From contig CM055756.1 of the NCBI GenBank assembly GCA_029465975.1, positions 3,913,601 to 3,977,600 on the forward strand: a stretch of DNA of 64,000 nt, written 5' to 3'. Positions within the stretch are counted from its first letter, which is position 1. Every line of letters starts with the position of its first letter. Origin of the DNA: Dallia pectoralis. Lineage: Eukaryota; Chordata; Actinopteri; Esociformes; Umbridae. Under the pieces are notes generated by a model. That model saw only the letters and a program-made list of their open reading frames with translations, was not told the DNA's origin and made no database searches. The position numbers and the translations under genes are program-made. Below are positions 12,671 to 22,512 of the stretch, piece by piece.

Positions 12671-13247
12671 TGGAAGAATAGATCACTGGAAAGTATGTCA
12701 GGGACACCATATTTATAGAGTTGAATCCCATTGGGGAGCTCTTACTCTAACAACCACGAGAAAAGAAAAGAGATGGAGGAAGAACGAAGAATAAAGAGTC
12801 CGTGTTTCTAAAGGCTTCTATGCTGGAGATGACCAGCGGCAGAGAAAGATTTCTAGGGGATCTTAGCTTCGTTAGTCTCTAGGTACCACGATACCAGACA
12901 GTGAAGACTAAAAACATTATGACTAAAAACATTTTCATTCGTGTATTCAGCGCCAGGTAGCTCGTGAATCTACTCTCCCTCAAGTAAGCCGATTGGTAAC
13001 CATTGGATATACAGGTGAGATTTTGAATTTGAAATTATATCAAAGAAAGGCTTGAGATATCTCACTTTGCATGTAATGAGTCTATATTATGTATTAGTTT
13101 CGCCTTTTAAGTTGAATTACTGAAATAAACTTTTGCACGATATGCTAATTTTTCGAGTTGCACCTGTATCCCACGTATTCACGTTTTTCCTTCCCCCACC
13201 TGTCCCAGAATCCCACTCTCTCTCTCTCTCTGTCTCCCGGGACTCAC

Positions 13248-13388
13248 CTGCAGACACAAAGAAGATCCCTGCGCTGAGGATGATGTTGTGGCGGGACTTG
13301 TAGAACTCACTGGCGGCTATACACAGACCCCCCATGAAGAGCAGAATCACACTTAGGATTGGGAAGATGCTGGAGGCTCTGACTGCAC
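13248..13388 (-). CDS. cacng2: cacng2-like TARP, coding exon 3 (141 bp)
   Basis: Internal exon with acceptor CCCAG at 13393-13389 and donor GTGAGT from 13247 downward. It is 141 bp, a multiple of three, and enters and leaves in phase 1, so it joins exons 2 and 4 without a shift. It encodes AVRASSIFPILSVILLFMGG followed by LCIAASEFYKSRHNIILSAG and IFFVSAG, which covers TM2, the short cytoplasmic link and most of TM3. It is nearly identical to mammalian gamma-2 as I know it. Intron 3 (11120..13247) is short; intron 2 on the other side is about 22.9 kb and carries most of the transposons in this window. Confidence 0.95.
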
Positions 13389-14454
13389 CTGGGTACCGAC
13401 AGAGGGAGGAGAGGAAACGAGTCAATAGAAGCACAGAAACAAGATCCCAGGAGATAAGAGGTGGGCGAGGACAAAAAGATACACAGGAGAGGAGAGCGGT
13501 GAAGTCAGAAGAGACGGCGGAGTAAGACGAGGGCCATCCCGACCGGTGCTCCGGCTCACTGGAGAGCCACATCGTAATCGACACCTCATCAGAGCTGTGA
13601 ACGTCTCCATTCACACCCCGGTGTGACCCCTCACTGACCTCTGTTGTACAGCCTAATGTAACCACGGCATCTGACTACACACAGAGCCCGGCAAAACACA
13701 CACAGTATCGGAGCATTGTTCTACACGCTTTCACGTAGTGCCAGCGGCGCCAACTCGCTCAGAGGCCTGGCATGTATGCAGCAGGGCGCTGTAGAGAGAT
13801 GCTGTTTAAAATAAGCTCACATGTTTAGGTGAAGACGAGGCTAATGTTACAGTGGACGAAATGTCTGTTTGGGTGTACACAATTAAAGGACATTATTTTT
13901 AATGATTACAATCATTTAACAAACATACAGGATATTTTAAGTTGCCACCTATGTTGTTTTAACACTAAACGTATGTTTATTTAGGAATAAATTACATACA
14001 TTTATAGGAAGTCACAATCCATTGTCAAATGTTTACCCATCGCTACCTTAAAGCCTCAAATAAAGATACAAATTTGATATTTGCCAGCTTTATTTACACT
14101 AAGTAACCCAGATTATCCAACAAAAAAGAATTTGCAGGAGAGTGCCCTATTTTCCTCAAGTCGTTTAAAAGCAATTAATAATTTATTTTAGTTCAATGGA
14201 ATGATGTAACAGTCTTTATCCTACAGAATAACAATATCTAGAGTAAACTAGATTTGGACCATTCTCTTCTTGTAGAAAGTAGAATACTCTGGCAGGTTAT
14301 AGTTTAATAGTTGATAGCGGAATCAATATCTACAAGATAACACAATGATCACAGTGTTAAACACAATATCAGGCCACACACAATTTTATAATGTAAATGA
14401 TAAAATATGTATTTTTCTCCATATCGAGTTTGGACCCTTCAGGAAATATAGGTG
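13389..14454. other. cacng2 intron 2, first part: nothing recognised
   Basis: AT-rich intronic sequence from 13800 on. No conserved motif, repeat or open frame that I can name. Confidence 0.5.
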
Positions 14455-14529
14455 ACCGAGTCTGTGCATGTGACAACAATCTCACAAGCTTTACACAAAG
14501 CTAATCTTTACAGCAGCATGGCAAGAAAG

Positions 14530-15848
14530 TATGGAGGACTATGAGTGCCAGATTATGAAATATATAAATACATAAATAAATAAATATATAAATACTTAAA
14601 TATATAATTAAATACTTAAATATATAAATACTTAAATATATAAATACTTAAATATATAAATACTTAAATATATAAATACACATTGCATTTGGATGGTGTG
14701 ATGTTGCATGCAGTTCAAATACAATAGACATTGCATTTGGATGGTGTGGAACTTGTTGAGCGTCCAAATGCAAAGGGGCGGGACATAGCTTATTTCATAG
14801 AGCTGTTCTCATTGGACGGTGTGTTTTGTCCTTAGAACACAGTGATTGGACACTTGAACGCAAACTAACAAATGAGAGCTGTCAATACAGTCGCACACAG
14901 ACGGTTTATGTGTTTCCTTGTCCGCTATGTATCCAAAATGTGGCACTTTAAAAACAAGTTAACCCACGAATTTATATTGTTAGAATGTGGCATGTTTTGA
15001 TTTATTTTCTTTGCGTCAACCAGACTTCCAGCACCGGGCAATAGCTCAATACTAGGGACCTGGACAGTGGTTTACAGCCGTCTGAACACGTCCAAAATAA
15101 TACTGAATTCGCCGTAACAATGTTTTTAGTGGCAGATAAAATACCGACACAAGGTGTTTATGTTGGGCTTAAGTCGAATAAAGACACACGACACAAGTCG
15201 CATTCTCCACTTCCCGTTATAAGAGGTTGTAACATGTTTAATAACTCATTACATTCATCACCATTTGTTGATGGGCTTAAATGGAGCAAGCAGGCTTCTA
15301 GGCATACAGCACCCGCAAGATGCTGAAATCGCGTTTTGCTCACAGTGTTGAATCACAGTGTTCCAAGCATAAAACACACCGTCCAATGAGAACAGCGTAA
15401 TGAAATAGCCTAGGTCCCGCCCCTTTGCATTTGGACGCTCAACAAGTTCCAGACCATCCAAATGCAATGTCTATTGTATTTGAAATACATACAATTTCAC
15501 ACCATCCAAATGCAATGTCTATTGTATTTGAACTACATACACTATCACACCATCCAAATGCAATGTTTATTGCATTTGAACTACATAAAATATCACACCG
15601 TCCAAATGCAATGTCTATTGCATTTGAACTACATACAATATCACACCATCCAAATGCAATGTCTATTGCATTTGAACTGCGTGCAACTTAACACAGTCCA
15701 AATGCAATGTGTATTTATATATTTAAGTATTTATATATTTAAGTATTTATATATTTAAGTATTTATTTATATATTTAAGTATTTATATATTTATTTATTT
15801 ATTTATGTATTTATATATTTCATAATATGGCACTCATAGTCCTCCATA
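14530..15848. mobile_element. foldback / long-inverted-repeat DNA element, 1.32 kb
   Basis: Ends are inverted copies: TATGGAGGACTATGAGTGCC at 14530 and its complement ending CCTCCATA at 15848. The inverted arms run about 300-500 bp each. From outside in they hold an AT-rich tandem block (AAATACTTAAATATAT-type units, 14560-14680 and 15710-15820), copies of a CATTGCATTTGGATGG unit, and a single-copy arm around 14745-14840 paired with 15345-15450. The roughly 480-bp centre has no meaningful open frame. AGAAAG flanks both sides (14524..14529, 15849..15854) as the probable target duplication, and TA also lies at both ends. No transposase, so non-autonomous. Confidence 0.8.
15445..15695 (+). repeat. 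48-bp tandem repeat in right arm of the foldback element, 5 copies
   Basis: Unit contains CCATCCAAATGCAATGTCTA followed by TTGCATTTGAACTACATACA. The left arm has only about two copies in inverse orientation, so the arms have expanded unequally. The 16-codon frame stays open by unit length only. Confidence 0.85.
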
Positions 15849-16187
15849 AGAAAGAACCATCTTCTGAAAAAGGGCCAGTCTTGTTTGGAGGATTGTTTGG
15901 AAGATTTTAATGGCAAGTGGCAAAAACCTTTTGGTCAGATGATACCAAGATTTATCTTTTTGGACTGAACTGTTATGTTTATGTTTGGAAAAAACACACG
16001 CAGCACACCACCCAAAACATACCAAACCTAGTGTGAAGCATGGTGGAGGCAACATTATGTTGTGGGGGTCTTTTTCTTCAGCAGGGAATGGGCAATTAGT
16101 CAGGATTGAAGGGAAAATAGATGCTGCCAAGTACACGTAAATTCATGAGGAAAATCTGTGTCCTTCTGCAGAAGATGGGCATGATTT

Positions 16188-16425
16188 TGTACACTTCTCA
16201 AAGCCTAACTGTTGTGAAAGTATAACTGATTACGATCTGAATTTACTGAAGAGCTTCTGCACTTAGTGGGACAGCAAACATCCTGACTGCACCTATGATT
16301 CACACAGTGGTCATGACCGATGATAGGGGTCGATATATAGCACTACTCATTGACTAGACATCATCAACATTTATTTTACAGTTAGTCACATAGACTGTGA
16401 AGTATGTGATCATGTGGGTCAGGGC
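16188..16425 (+). repeat. dispersed repeat, copy 2 of a direct pair
   Basis: Second copy of the repeat at 12433..12670, about 3.76 kb away across exon 3. It lies between the end of a Tc1 remnant and an L2/Rex-like RT fragment. Divergence is clear, so the two are old relatives, not a recent tandem duplication. Confidence 0.6.
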
Positions 16426-16429
16426 GCTC

Positions 16430-16835
16430 TCACTTTCCTGTAGTACACAACTTGCTCTTGATTACTGTAAAGGACAGTTTGTTGTCCTGACAACTCATAG
16501 CCAGGTCTCTCACCCTTAGTAGGATGTCTTGTCAATTTTCTGTGATCAGGCCTACCATCCATCGGCCATAAATTTGATGATTGTGTTGGGAGTTGTGCAT
16601 GGACATGCAGGTGTGGGTAGACAGGAAAGGACTGAACATGTACCCCTGAGGCGTACCAGTGTTGATTGTCTGTGTGGGTGATGTTAGTAACTCTCACCAC
16701 CAGGGGACGACCTTCAAAAGTCTAGGATCCAGGAAGTGTTCAGTCTCAGGATCTTGACCTTAGTCATGATCTGAGCAGGTGTTGGGGTGTTGAAAACAAA
16801 GCTAAAGTCAATGAACAGCATTCTAACACAAGATT
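16430..16835 (-). pseudogene. LINE reverse transcriptase remnant (L2/Rex-like)
   Basis: On the minus strand, with frame changes: RMLFIDFSFVFNTPTP (about 16825-16780), then VVRVTNITHTDNQH with TGTPQGYMFSPF in the neighbouring frame (about 16655-16620). These correspond to the FIDFSSAFNT and TGxPQGCVLSP blocks of Jockey-group non-LTR reverse transcriptases. Further text resembles VGLIT and LAMSCQDN. The FADD catalytic block is not readable. A sharp change to hAT sequence at about 16836 marks the edge. Confidence 0.7.
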
Positions 16836-17250
16836 TATGTGCGCGAAGCATCCGACGTGGGTTAGCCCCGTAATCTCAACCGCACAGACCATATTCGCCG
16901 CGTTGTCAGTGACTATGGCTGGGTCTTTACTCATCAGCCCCCACTCCTCCATAGCTTTGGTTAACATTTCAGCTAGACTGACAGAGCGATGGTTCCAGAT
17001 CGCAGCTTTGAGCGTTTCTGGTCGTTTTCAAAGCAACCGCTTGGTTAACGTTACTGACCGCCATGTTCGTTGTTTTAATGTCCTTCCACCCCCCGCGCAT
17101 GCGTGAATTCAATGACGCGGCAAGTTGAAGTTCACGGGGAAAATGTAGGCATATAATTAAATCGATCCTCTGAGTTACGGATCGATCTTTCGAAATTAAC
17201 ATGAAAATCGATTCAGAATCGGTGAATCGATTTTTTCAACACAGCACTAT
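16836..17250 (-). pseudogene. hAT (Ac/ZBED-like) transposon remnant
   Basis: The minus strand encodes KAMEEWGLMSKDPAIVTDNA followed by ANMVCAVEITGLTHVGCFAH at 16840-16960. This is the part of hAT-Ac transposases with the DNA(A/S)NM motif and the C-x-AH helix. It is followed upstream (17000-17200) by a non-coding leader and a terminal zone containing GAAAAAATCGATTCACCG, where the element seems to begin near 17250. Most of the transposase is missing. Frames are open only over short lengths. Confidence 0.7.
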
Positions 17251-18479
17251 TGGGCAGTATGGAAGTGCTGAATTAGATGATGCTGGACAGTCTACTATAT
17301 AGTCTTTGGCCCTGTGTTCTCGGACACAGTAACTATGGTGGTCAGGAAGTGGTGTCATCTAGTTTTGTCACGTCTCTATACAGCCTGATGAGTGTGGCCT
17401 TTTTACCAGCATTGCTTTATTCTGAGATATCAGCAACGAGGCAATGACCATCCTTTTCAGATTTCCTGGTAATAGAACCTGGACTGAAATTTGCCGCACA
17501 TTGTGAGCCGCTGAGTCATCAAACGAATGTACAGTTGTAATCCAGATCCAGGTGAGCAATCACCGCCTAAATTGAGTTTCATTCATAAGCAACATTGGCA
17601 GCGACATAAACGGGAAAAAAACGAGATCCGCGAAAAAAATTCCAAATCGTAATTCTGCATCTGTGAGCGGCGGCGCCATATTGTCCCCTCCCCTCGTCAT
17701 TGTGCTTCACTTCTCCCCCTGAACTCTCTCTGCTCTTCTTCTATCTATCTCCTGTTTAGCATGCACACTTAAACTTTCATCAGGTTAGTTAACATTTCCC
17801 CAGTTAACCTCATCACTGCGCGTGCCCAGCCACCTCAGCACTTTCCCCCGCTTCTCCCCAAAGTGCTGACGCCGTCGCCCGGGAGCTGGTTGGCTGCGCG
17901 CTGAACCCGCCTGCCCGCTCCACCACGGGGACCCCGGTGCTCCTGGAGGCCCATCTGCCTGCACTTTTTCTAAAAGCATCTATCCAAGATACAATCTGTC
18001 CATCAAATGTGTCTATTTGCTATATGATGGCATTTGGAGCTGATGTCCATTGCTGGAGTGTTCATTTGTCTCCCTTTGTATTTTGTACATTCTGTATTTT
18101 TTGGTTCTGTGTGGTTCTGTGTGGTTCTGTGTTGTCCTTCTTTTAATTGGATGCCTATGGTCGGGAGGAACATTTGATTTGGTTGTTGACTGACCTACAG
18201 TAGCTAGTTTATAATGGTGAAATACATATTTAAATACGTATGTAACTCTCGGCCCGCACACCTCCCCGCGTTCCTCTTCCTCTTCCACGTTCCCCAGCTC
18301 CAGTTAACCCTGGGGCATATTGACATGGCCAGTCACACCACATAACCTGGGAGATGGCAAATGGGCTCTTTCTCATCCATCAGTTTAATTCTCACAGACA
18401 AAAGAGAGATAAAAGGCGAGCCAAATTGTATTGATTGTTGACAGTGAATATTTAATACGGTGGCTCTCAAGGTGACGGC
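17251..18479. other. intron 2, nothing firmly recognised
   Basis: A CpG-rich patch (17670-17940) with GGCGGCGCCATATTGT looks like old transposon leader sequence, but no protein match can be made. A GTGTGGTTCT triplet lies near 18105-18130. Confidence 0.4.
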
Positions 18480-19011
18480 AATGTGAAGGAGAGGGAGGGA
18501 GAGCGAGAGGGGAGAAAGAGAAAAGATAGAAAATACAGGTAGAGAGAGAGATAGAAAGGGAGAGAAAGAGAAAAGACAGGTAGAGAGAGAGATAGAAAGG
18601 GAGAGAAAGAGAAAAGACAGGTAGAGAGACAGAAAGGGAGAGAAAGAGAAAAGATAGATAGATAGATAGATAGACAGAGATAGAGAGAGAGACAGAGACA
18701 GAGAGGGCGAGAAAGAGAAAAGATAAAAAATACAGGTAGAGAGAGAGATAGAAAGGGAGAGAAAGAGAAAAGACAGGTAGAGAGAAAGAGAGAGCGAGAA
18801 AGAGAAAAGATAGAAAATACAGGTAGAGAGAGAGATAGAAAGGGAGAGAAAGAGAAAAGACAGGTAGAGAGACAGAGACAGAGAGAGCGAGAAAGAGAAA
18901 AGATAGATAGATAGATAGACAGAGATAGAGAGAGAGACAGAGACAGAGAGGGAGAGAAAGAGAAAAGATAGATAGGTAGAGAGAGAGAGAGAGAGATAGA
19001 GAAACAGAAAT
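18480..19011 (+). repeat. GA-rich satellite with GATA runs
   Basis: Purine-rich tandem sequence with a loose 40-60-bp unit containing GGGAGAGAAAGAGAAAAGA and (GATA)n blocks at 18655-18675 and 18900-18920. The same sequence resumes at 26711 after the BEL element (GTAGAGAGACAGAGATAGAG), so it was the target of that insertion. Confidence 0.9.
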
Positions 19012-19016
19012 GATAG

Positions 19017-19761
19017 TGTTAGATAGCTTTCGTGGACTGTATTCACTTATAGGGTCTCAAGGTGTTCTCTCCCGTGTGCCGGTAAGAGCACAGAAACAAA
19101 CCAAGGTGTGCCAGTTGACTTCTTTAATTTGTAGTTATAACTTGCTTGTAGAAATACAAATTCACATGGGTTGGTCTATGTAATGCATAAGTAGATGTGG
19201 TCTGAAACAGTAAATCAAATACATTAATAACCTAGCATGTAGAAAATCTAAATAGAGACTAATCTTAATGGTAACATCACTGATAAACATATACCATGTT
19301 ACTGGCATCACAACATGAACATTTATATTACTAAATAACAAGTTGCCCAAATACACCTTATCAATTGCAATATGTTCAACGTCCAACCGGATCATTAATT
19401 ACATCCGTAGAAATGCGAGTAGTGTAAATGAAACATTACGAAAATACATGCCCATCATATATACGAAGACTAACATAGGCACCCGTGACGCGCTACTATC
19501 TTGCGCATAAATGGAATGAAAACATTCACCATCGTATTAGTCAACGTACTTACAGAGAGGTAAATAATATGTACTCACATTCACATACGGACGCACACCA
19601 ACTTAAACCGAATGCAAAAACTCCAACTCTTAAAAGGCTGCACATAAATCACCTGCCTCCCTTCATATCCTATTCTCTAAACACGGAAAAAAGGGTCCAT
19701 AACGCATTGCGCTCCGAACAGTCCATAAACAACTTCCTCAATCCCATGATCCTTTTGTACA
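19017..19761 (-). repeat. BEL 3' LTR (element sense)
   Basis: 745 bp, second copy of the LTR, bounded on the left by the GATAG duplication and the GA satellite and on the right by the polypurine tract. Confidence 0.95.
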
Positions 19762-19775
19762 GCCGCCCCCAAATT
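19762..19775 (-). other. BEL polypurine tract
   Basis: Element-sense AATTTGGGGGCGGC directly before the 3' LTR. It is G-rich, though interrupted by C, and in the position where plus-strand DNA synthesis is primed. Confidence 0.6.
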
Positions 19776-19800
19776 GCAATGCCAATTTGCTCCTGAAGGG

Positions 19801-22512
19801 CTAGACTTTCTGGACCGGGTCTGTTGTAGGTCCACTGTCTGGAATGGCGGGAAGGGCTACCAGTCGGGCAACAGGACGTGTGTAAGTCTTACCCTTTATC
19901 TCGACTTCTGCGGACCTAACATGCCCGTCTGCACTAGTATGAACTTTAATGACCCGACCGATAGGCCAGAGAGCTCTTGGTAACTGGGGGTCTACCAACA
20001 TAACCACCACATTCTCCTTGAGGTCGGCAGGGCTGGTGTGCCATTTCTGGCGTACCTGTAGACTGGGTAGGTAATGCCTGATGTAGCTAGACCAGAAGTG
20101 GTCCGATAAAACTTGGCTGTGTCTCCATTGGCGCTTACATAGGATCTCAGACTCCGGGTACACTACCTGGGGAAGGGAACCATCAAGGCGACCCATTAAC
20201 AGGAGATTTGGAGTCACGGGGTCCAAGTCGGTGACATCCGAAGACACATAGCCCAAAGGCTTCGAGTTAAGGATACCCTCCACCTCAATTAAGACCGTCC
20301 TCAGCACCTCTTCTGCAACTGGTTGGGCTCCCACCGTAGTATACAAGGCAGTTTTCACAGAACGAATCTCCCTTTCCCAGACTCCTCCGAAGTGTGGTGA
20401 AGCAGGCGGGTTGAAGTGAAACGAGACCCTTTGCCCTGCAAGCTGTGCCTGCAGGTCTGGGGATAAATCCTTGAATGCTTCGTGCAGCTCTCTTTCTCCT
20501 CCACGGAAGTTCGTTCCTTGGTCCGAGAATATCTCAGAGGGTGTCCCCCGGCGGGCAATGAATCTCCGGAAAGCCATCAGGAAGGAATCGGTACTTAGGT
20601 TGTTCAAGATATCCTGGTGGACTGCCCTTGTGGTTAGACATTTAAGTATGATCCCCCATCTCTTCTCAAGCCTCCTTCCCAACTTAACCTGAAAGGGCCC
20701 GAAGCAGTCTGTTCCTGTGGAGTAGAAGACTGGCTTGCAAAGACGTTGTCGTGCTGCTGGTAGGTCAGCCATCTTGGGAACCACCGGTCGGGACTTCCAT
20801 CGACGACAGTCCGTACAGCTATGCTGAAAGCGCCGGATGGCTTCTCTACCACGGAGAATCCAGAACGTTCTGCGCATCTCAGCGAACACTCTCTCAGGGC
20901 CCGGGTGGCACAGGCGGCTGTCGTAATCCTTTATTAGGAGTCTGGTGAAGTGGTGAGTTGGGTCAAGGACGATAGGGTGAGCTGTAGCATAATCTAGGTT
21001 CTCGGCTCGGCGTAACCTACCACCAACTCGGATGAGCTCTCCAGTATCATCCAGCTCCGGGGCTAAGGTGAGTAGGCGGCTACTGGTGCCAACAGCCTTA
21101 CCGGCCTTAAGTAGGCGCAGCTCGTCGGGGAAACACTCTTGTTGGATTCTCCTGAAGATATGAGCCTCTGCTTCCCTATAGTCTTCAGCTTTAGGGTCGC
21201 CACCTTGGCTTGCCGCCCCATGTAGCTCTCGCATCGTGACTTCTAAGAGTTCCTTCCAGGTAGTACACTGTATCTCGTCGGAGCCTTGAGGATTTGGAGA
21301 CACCGAAGTGTGACCACAGAATGCTGATTTCCGTAATTCAGCAGTATCTTCTTCAGTGCCAGTATGTGGCATTACCGGCCACTGCTCTAAGTCTTGCAGA
21401 AGGAATGGTGGTCCCTGGCTCCATCTGTTGGGCTTCGCGAGATCCTGCAGGGTTTTGCCTCTCGTAATGTCATCTGCAGGGTTCCTAGCCGAATCGACGT
21501 AACGCCAGGCTTGACAGTTGGTAAGCTCTTGGATCTCGGCCACTCTGGTTCCCACAAAAACTTTGAAGCGACACGACTCTGATTGCAACCATGTTAGGAC
21601 AGTGGTTGAATCTGTCCACAGCGTAGTCTTGTCGATCTTCAAGGTAAGCTCTTTCTCTAACAACTTGGCCAGCTGTGCTCCTGTAACTGCTGCGCAGAGT
21701 TCTAGCCTTGGCATGGAATGCAGTTGCTTAGGAGCGACCCTAGACCTAGCCATAATGAAGGAGAGGTGGAGCTTCCCATTACTGTCTTCGGTTCTCATGT
21801 AGGCGACGGACCCGTAGGCCTTCTCTGAAGCATCACAGAACACATGGACTTCTCGGATGACGTTTGAGCGATCTACTTGCTTTGGTTCGTAGCACCTAGG
21901 CAGGTTGATGCTTGGTAGAGACTGCAATTCCTCTTCCCAGGAGTTCCAAGCCTGTAGAAGATCCAGAGGAAGGAGCGGGTCATCCCAGTCCCGACGTTTA
22001 TCCCACAGCCGCTGTACCAACACTTTGGCTCGGGTAGTATACGGGAGGATAAACCCAAGGGGGTCGTACTGGCTGGCGAGAACTTTATATATATTCCGCA
22101 TGGTCGGCGTACCGTATTTCACCGCTCGATGTTTATAGCCTAAGGTGTCTGTTGGGCAGTGCCAACTGAGCCCCAATGTGGATTCTGGCTGTTCTTCCTT
22201 CTCTTGTGTAATCCACAGTTCAAGGCTGTCGGATCTGGCTTCCTTGGGAAGATGGCTGACTACGCTCTGGTCGTTGCTTGCCCATTGACGTAACTCAAAT
22301 CCGCCAGATTTCAGGATATTTCGGAGCTTATCCACCAATTGTCTAGCTTCTGCTGGACTCGGCAAGCTCTGGAGACAGTTATCCACGTAGAAGCATCTCT
22401 CCACGGAAACCCGCACATCCTCCCCAGGTTCGCTGTTTTCTGCGACGTGACGCTGAAGGGCAAGGTCGCGCAGCACGGGCTGCAAGTGGTTCCGAAGGGA
22501 AGTACTTGCCAC
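19801..22512 (-). pseudogene. BEL RT-RNase H-integrase frame, separated by frameshift
   Basis: Frame of 903 codons continuing pol after the break; homology begins near residue 16, so the Met at 22512 is probably not a real start. RT active-site region reads CFYVDNCLQSL (residues 40-50; catalytic box YVDN, 22378..22389). RNase H: VHVFCDASEKAYGSVAY (about 227), LWTDSTTVLTWLQ (about 300), ARNPADDITRG (about 345). Integrase: zinc-binding HPGP...CTDC (about 531-565), then D of TDCFGPF (about 599), D of FSDQGTNF (about 664) and E of GVWEREI (about 711). A DUF5641-like C-terminus follows (QKWHTSPADLKENVVV). The stop lies about 40 bp before the 3' LTR. Apart from the break the frame is intact. Confidence 0.93.

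Larger units (their letters stand above)
11120..13247 (-). other. cacng2 intron 3 with retroposon tail and short repeats
   Basis: GT-AG intron between exons 3 and 4. It holds an L2/SINE-like tail at about 11850-12035, four copies of a 17-bp unit (CATGAATCTGTCCTC core) at 12355-12425, and one member of a direct repeat pair at 12433-12670. A CT run (13216-13232) lies next to the exon 3 donor. The rest shows nothing I recognise. Confidence 0.8.
14455..16185 (+). pseudogene. Tc1-like transposon remnant B, split by a foldback element
   Basis: Left part 14455..14529 translates to TTISQALHKANLYSSMARK, with homology to the Tc1 DNA-binding region. Right part from 15849 gives KEPSSEKGPV, then with shifts KTFWSDDTKIYLFGLN (about 15925), VYVWK, and VKHGGGNIMLWG-like text (about 16033-16070) and QLVRIEGKIDAAKY (about 16095). 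WSD-TKI-LFG and HGGG-IMLWG are hallmark Tc1 transposase motifs. Several frameshifts and stops; not functional. Removing the element at 14530..15848 and one AGAAAG copy makes the transposase reading continuous across the junction. Confidence 0.8.

Noticed and set aside
13117..13665. 182-codon minus frame through cacng2 exon 3
   Set aside because: Only 13248..13388 is exon; the flanks are intron read through good splice sites.
18333..19046. 237-codon minus frame rich in Ser/Leu
   Set aside because: Translation of the GA-rich satellite (CT-rich on minus).
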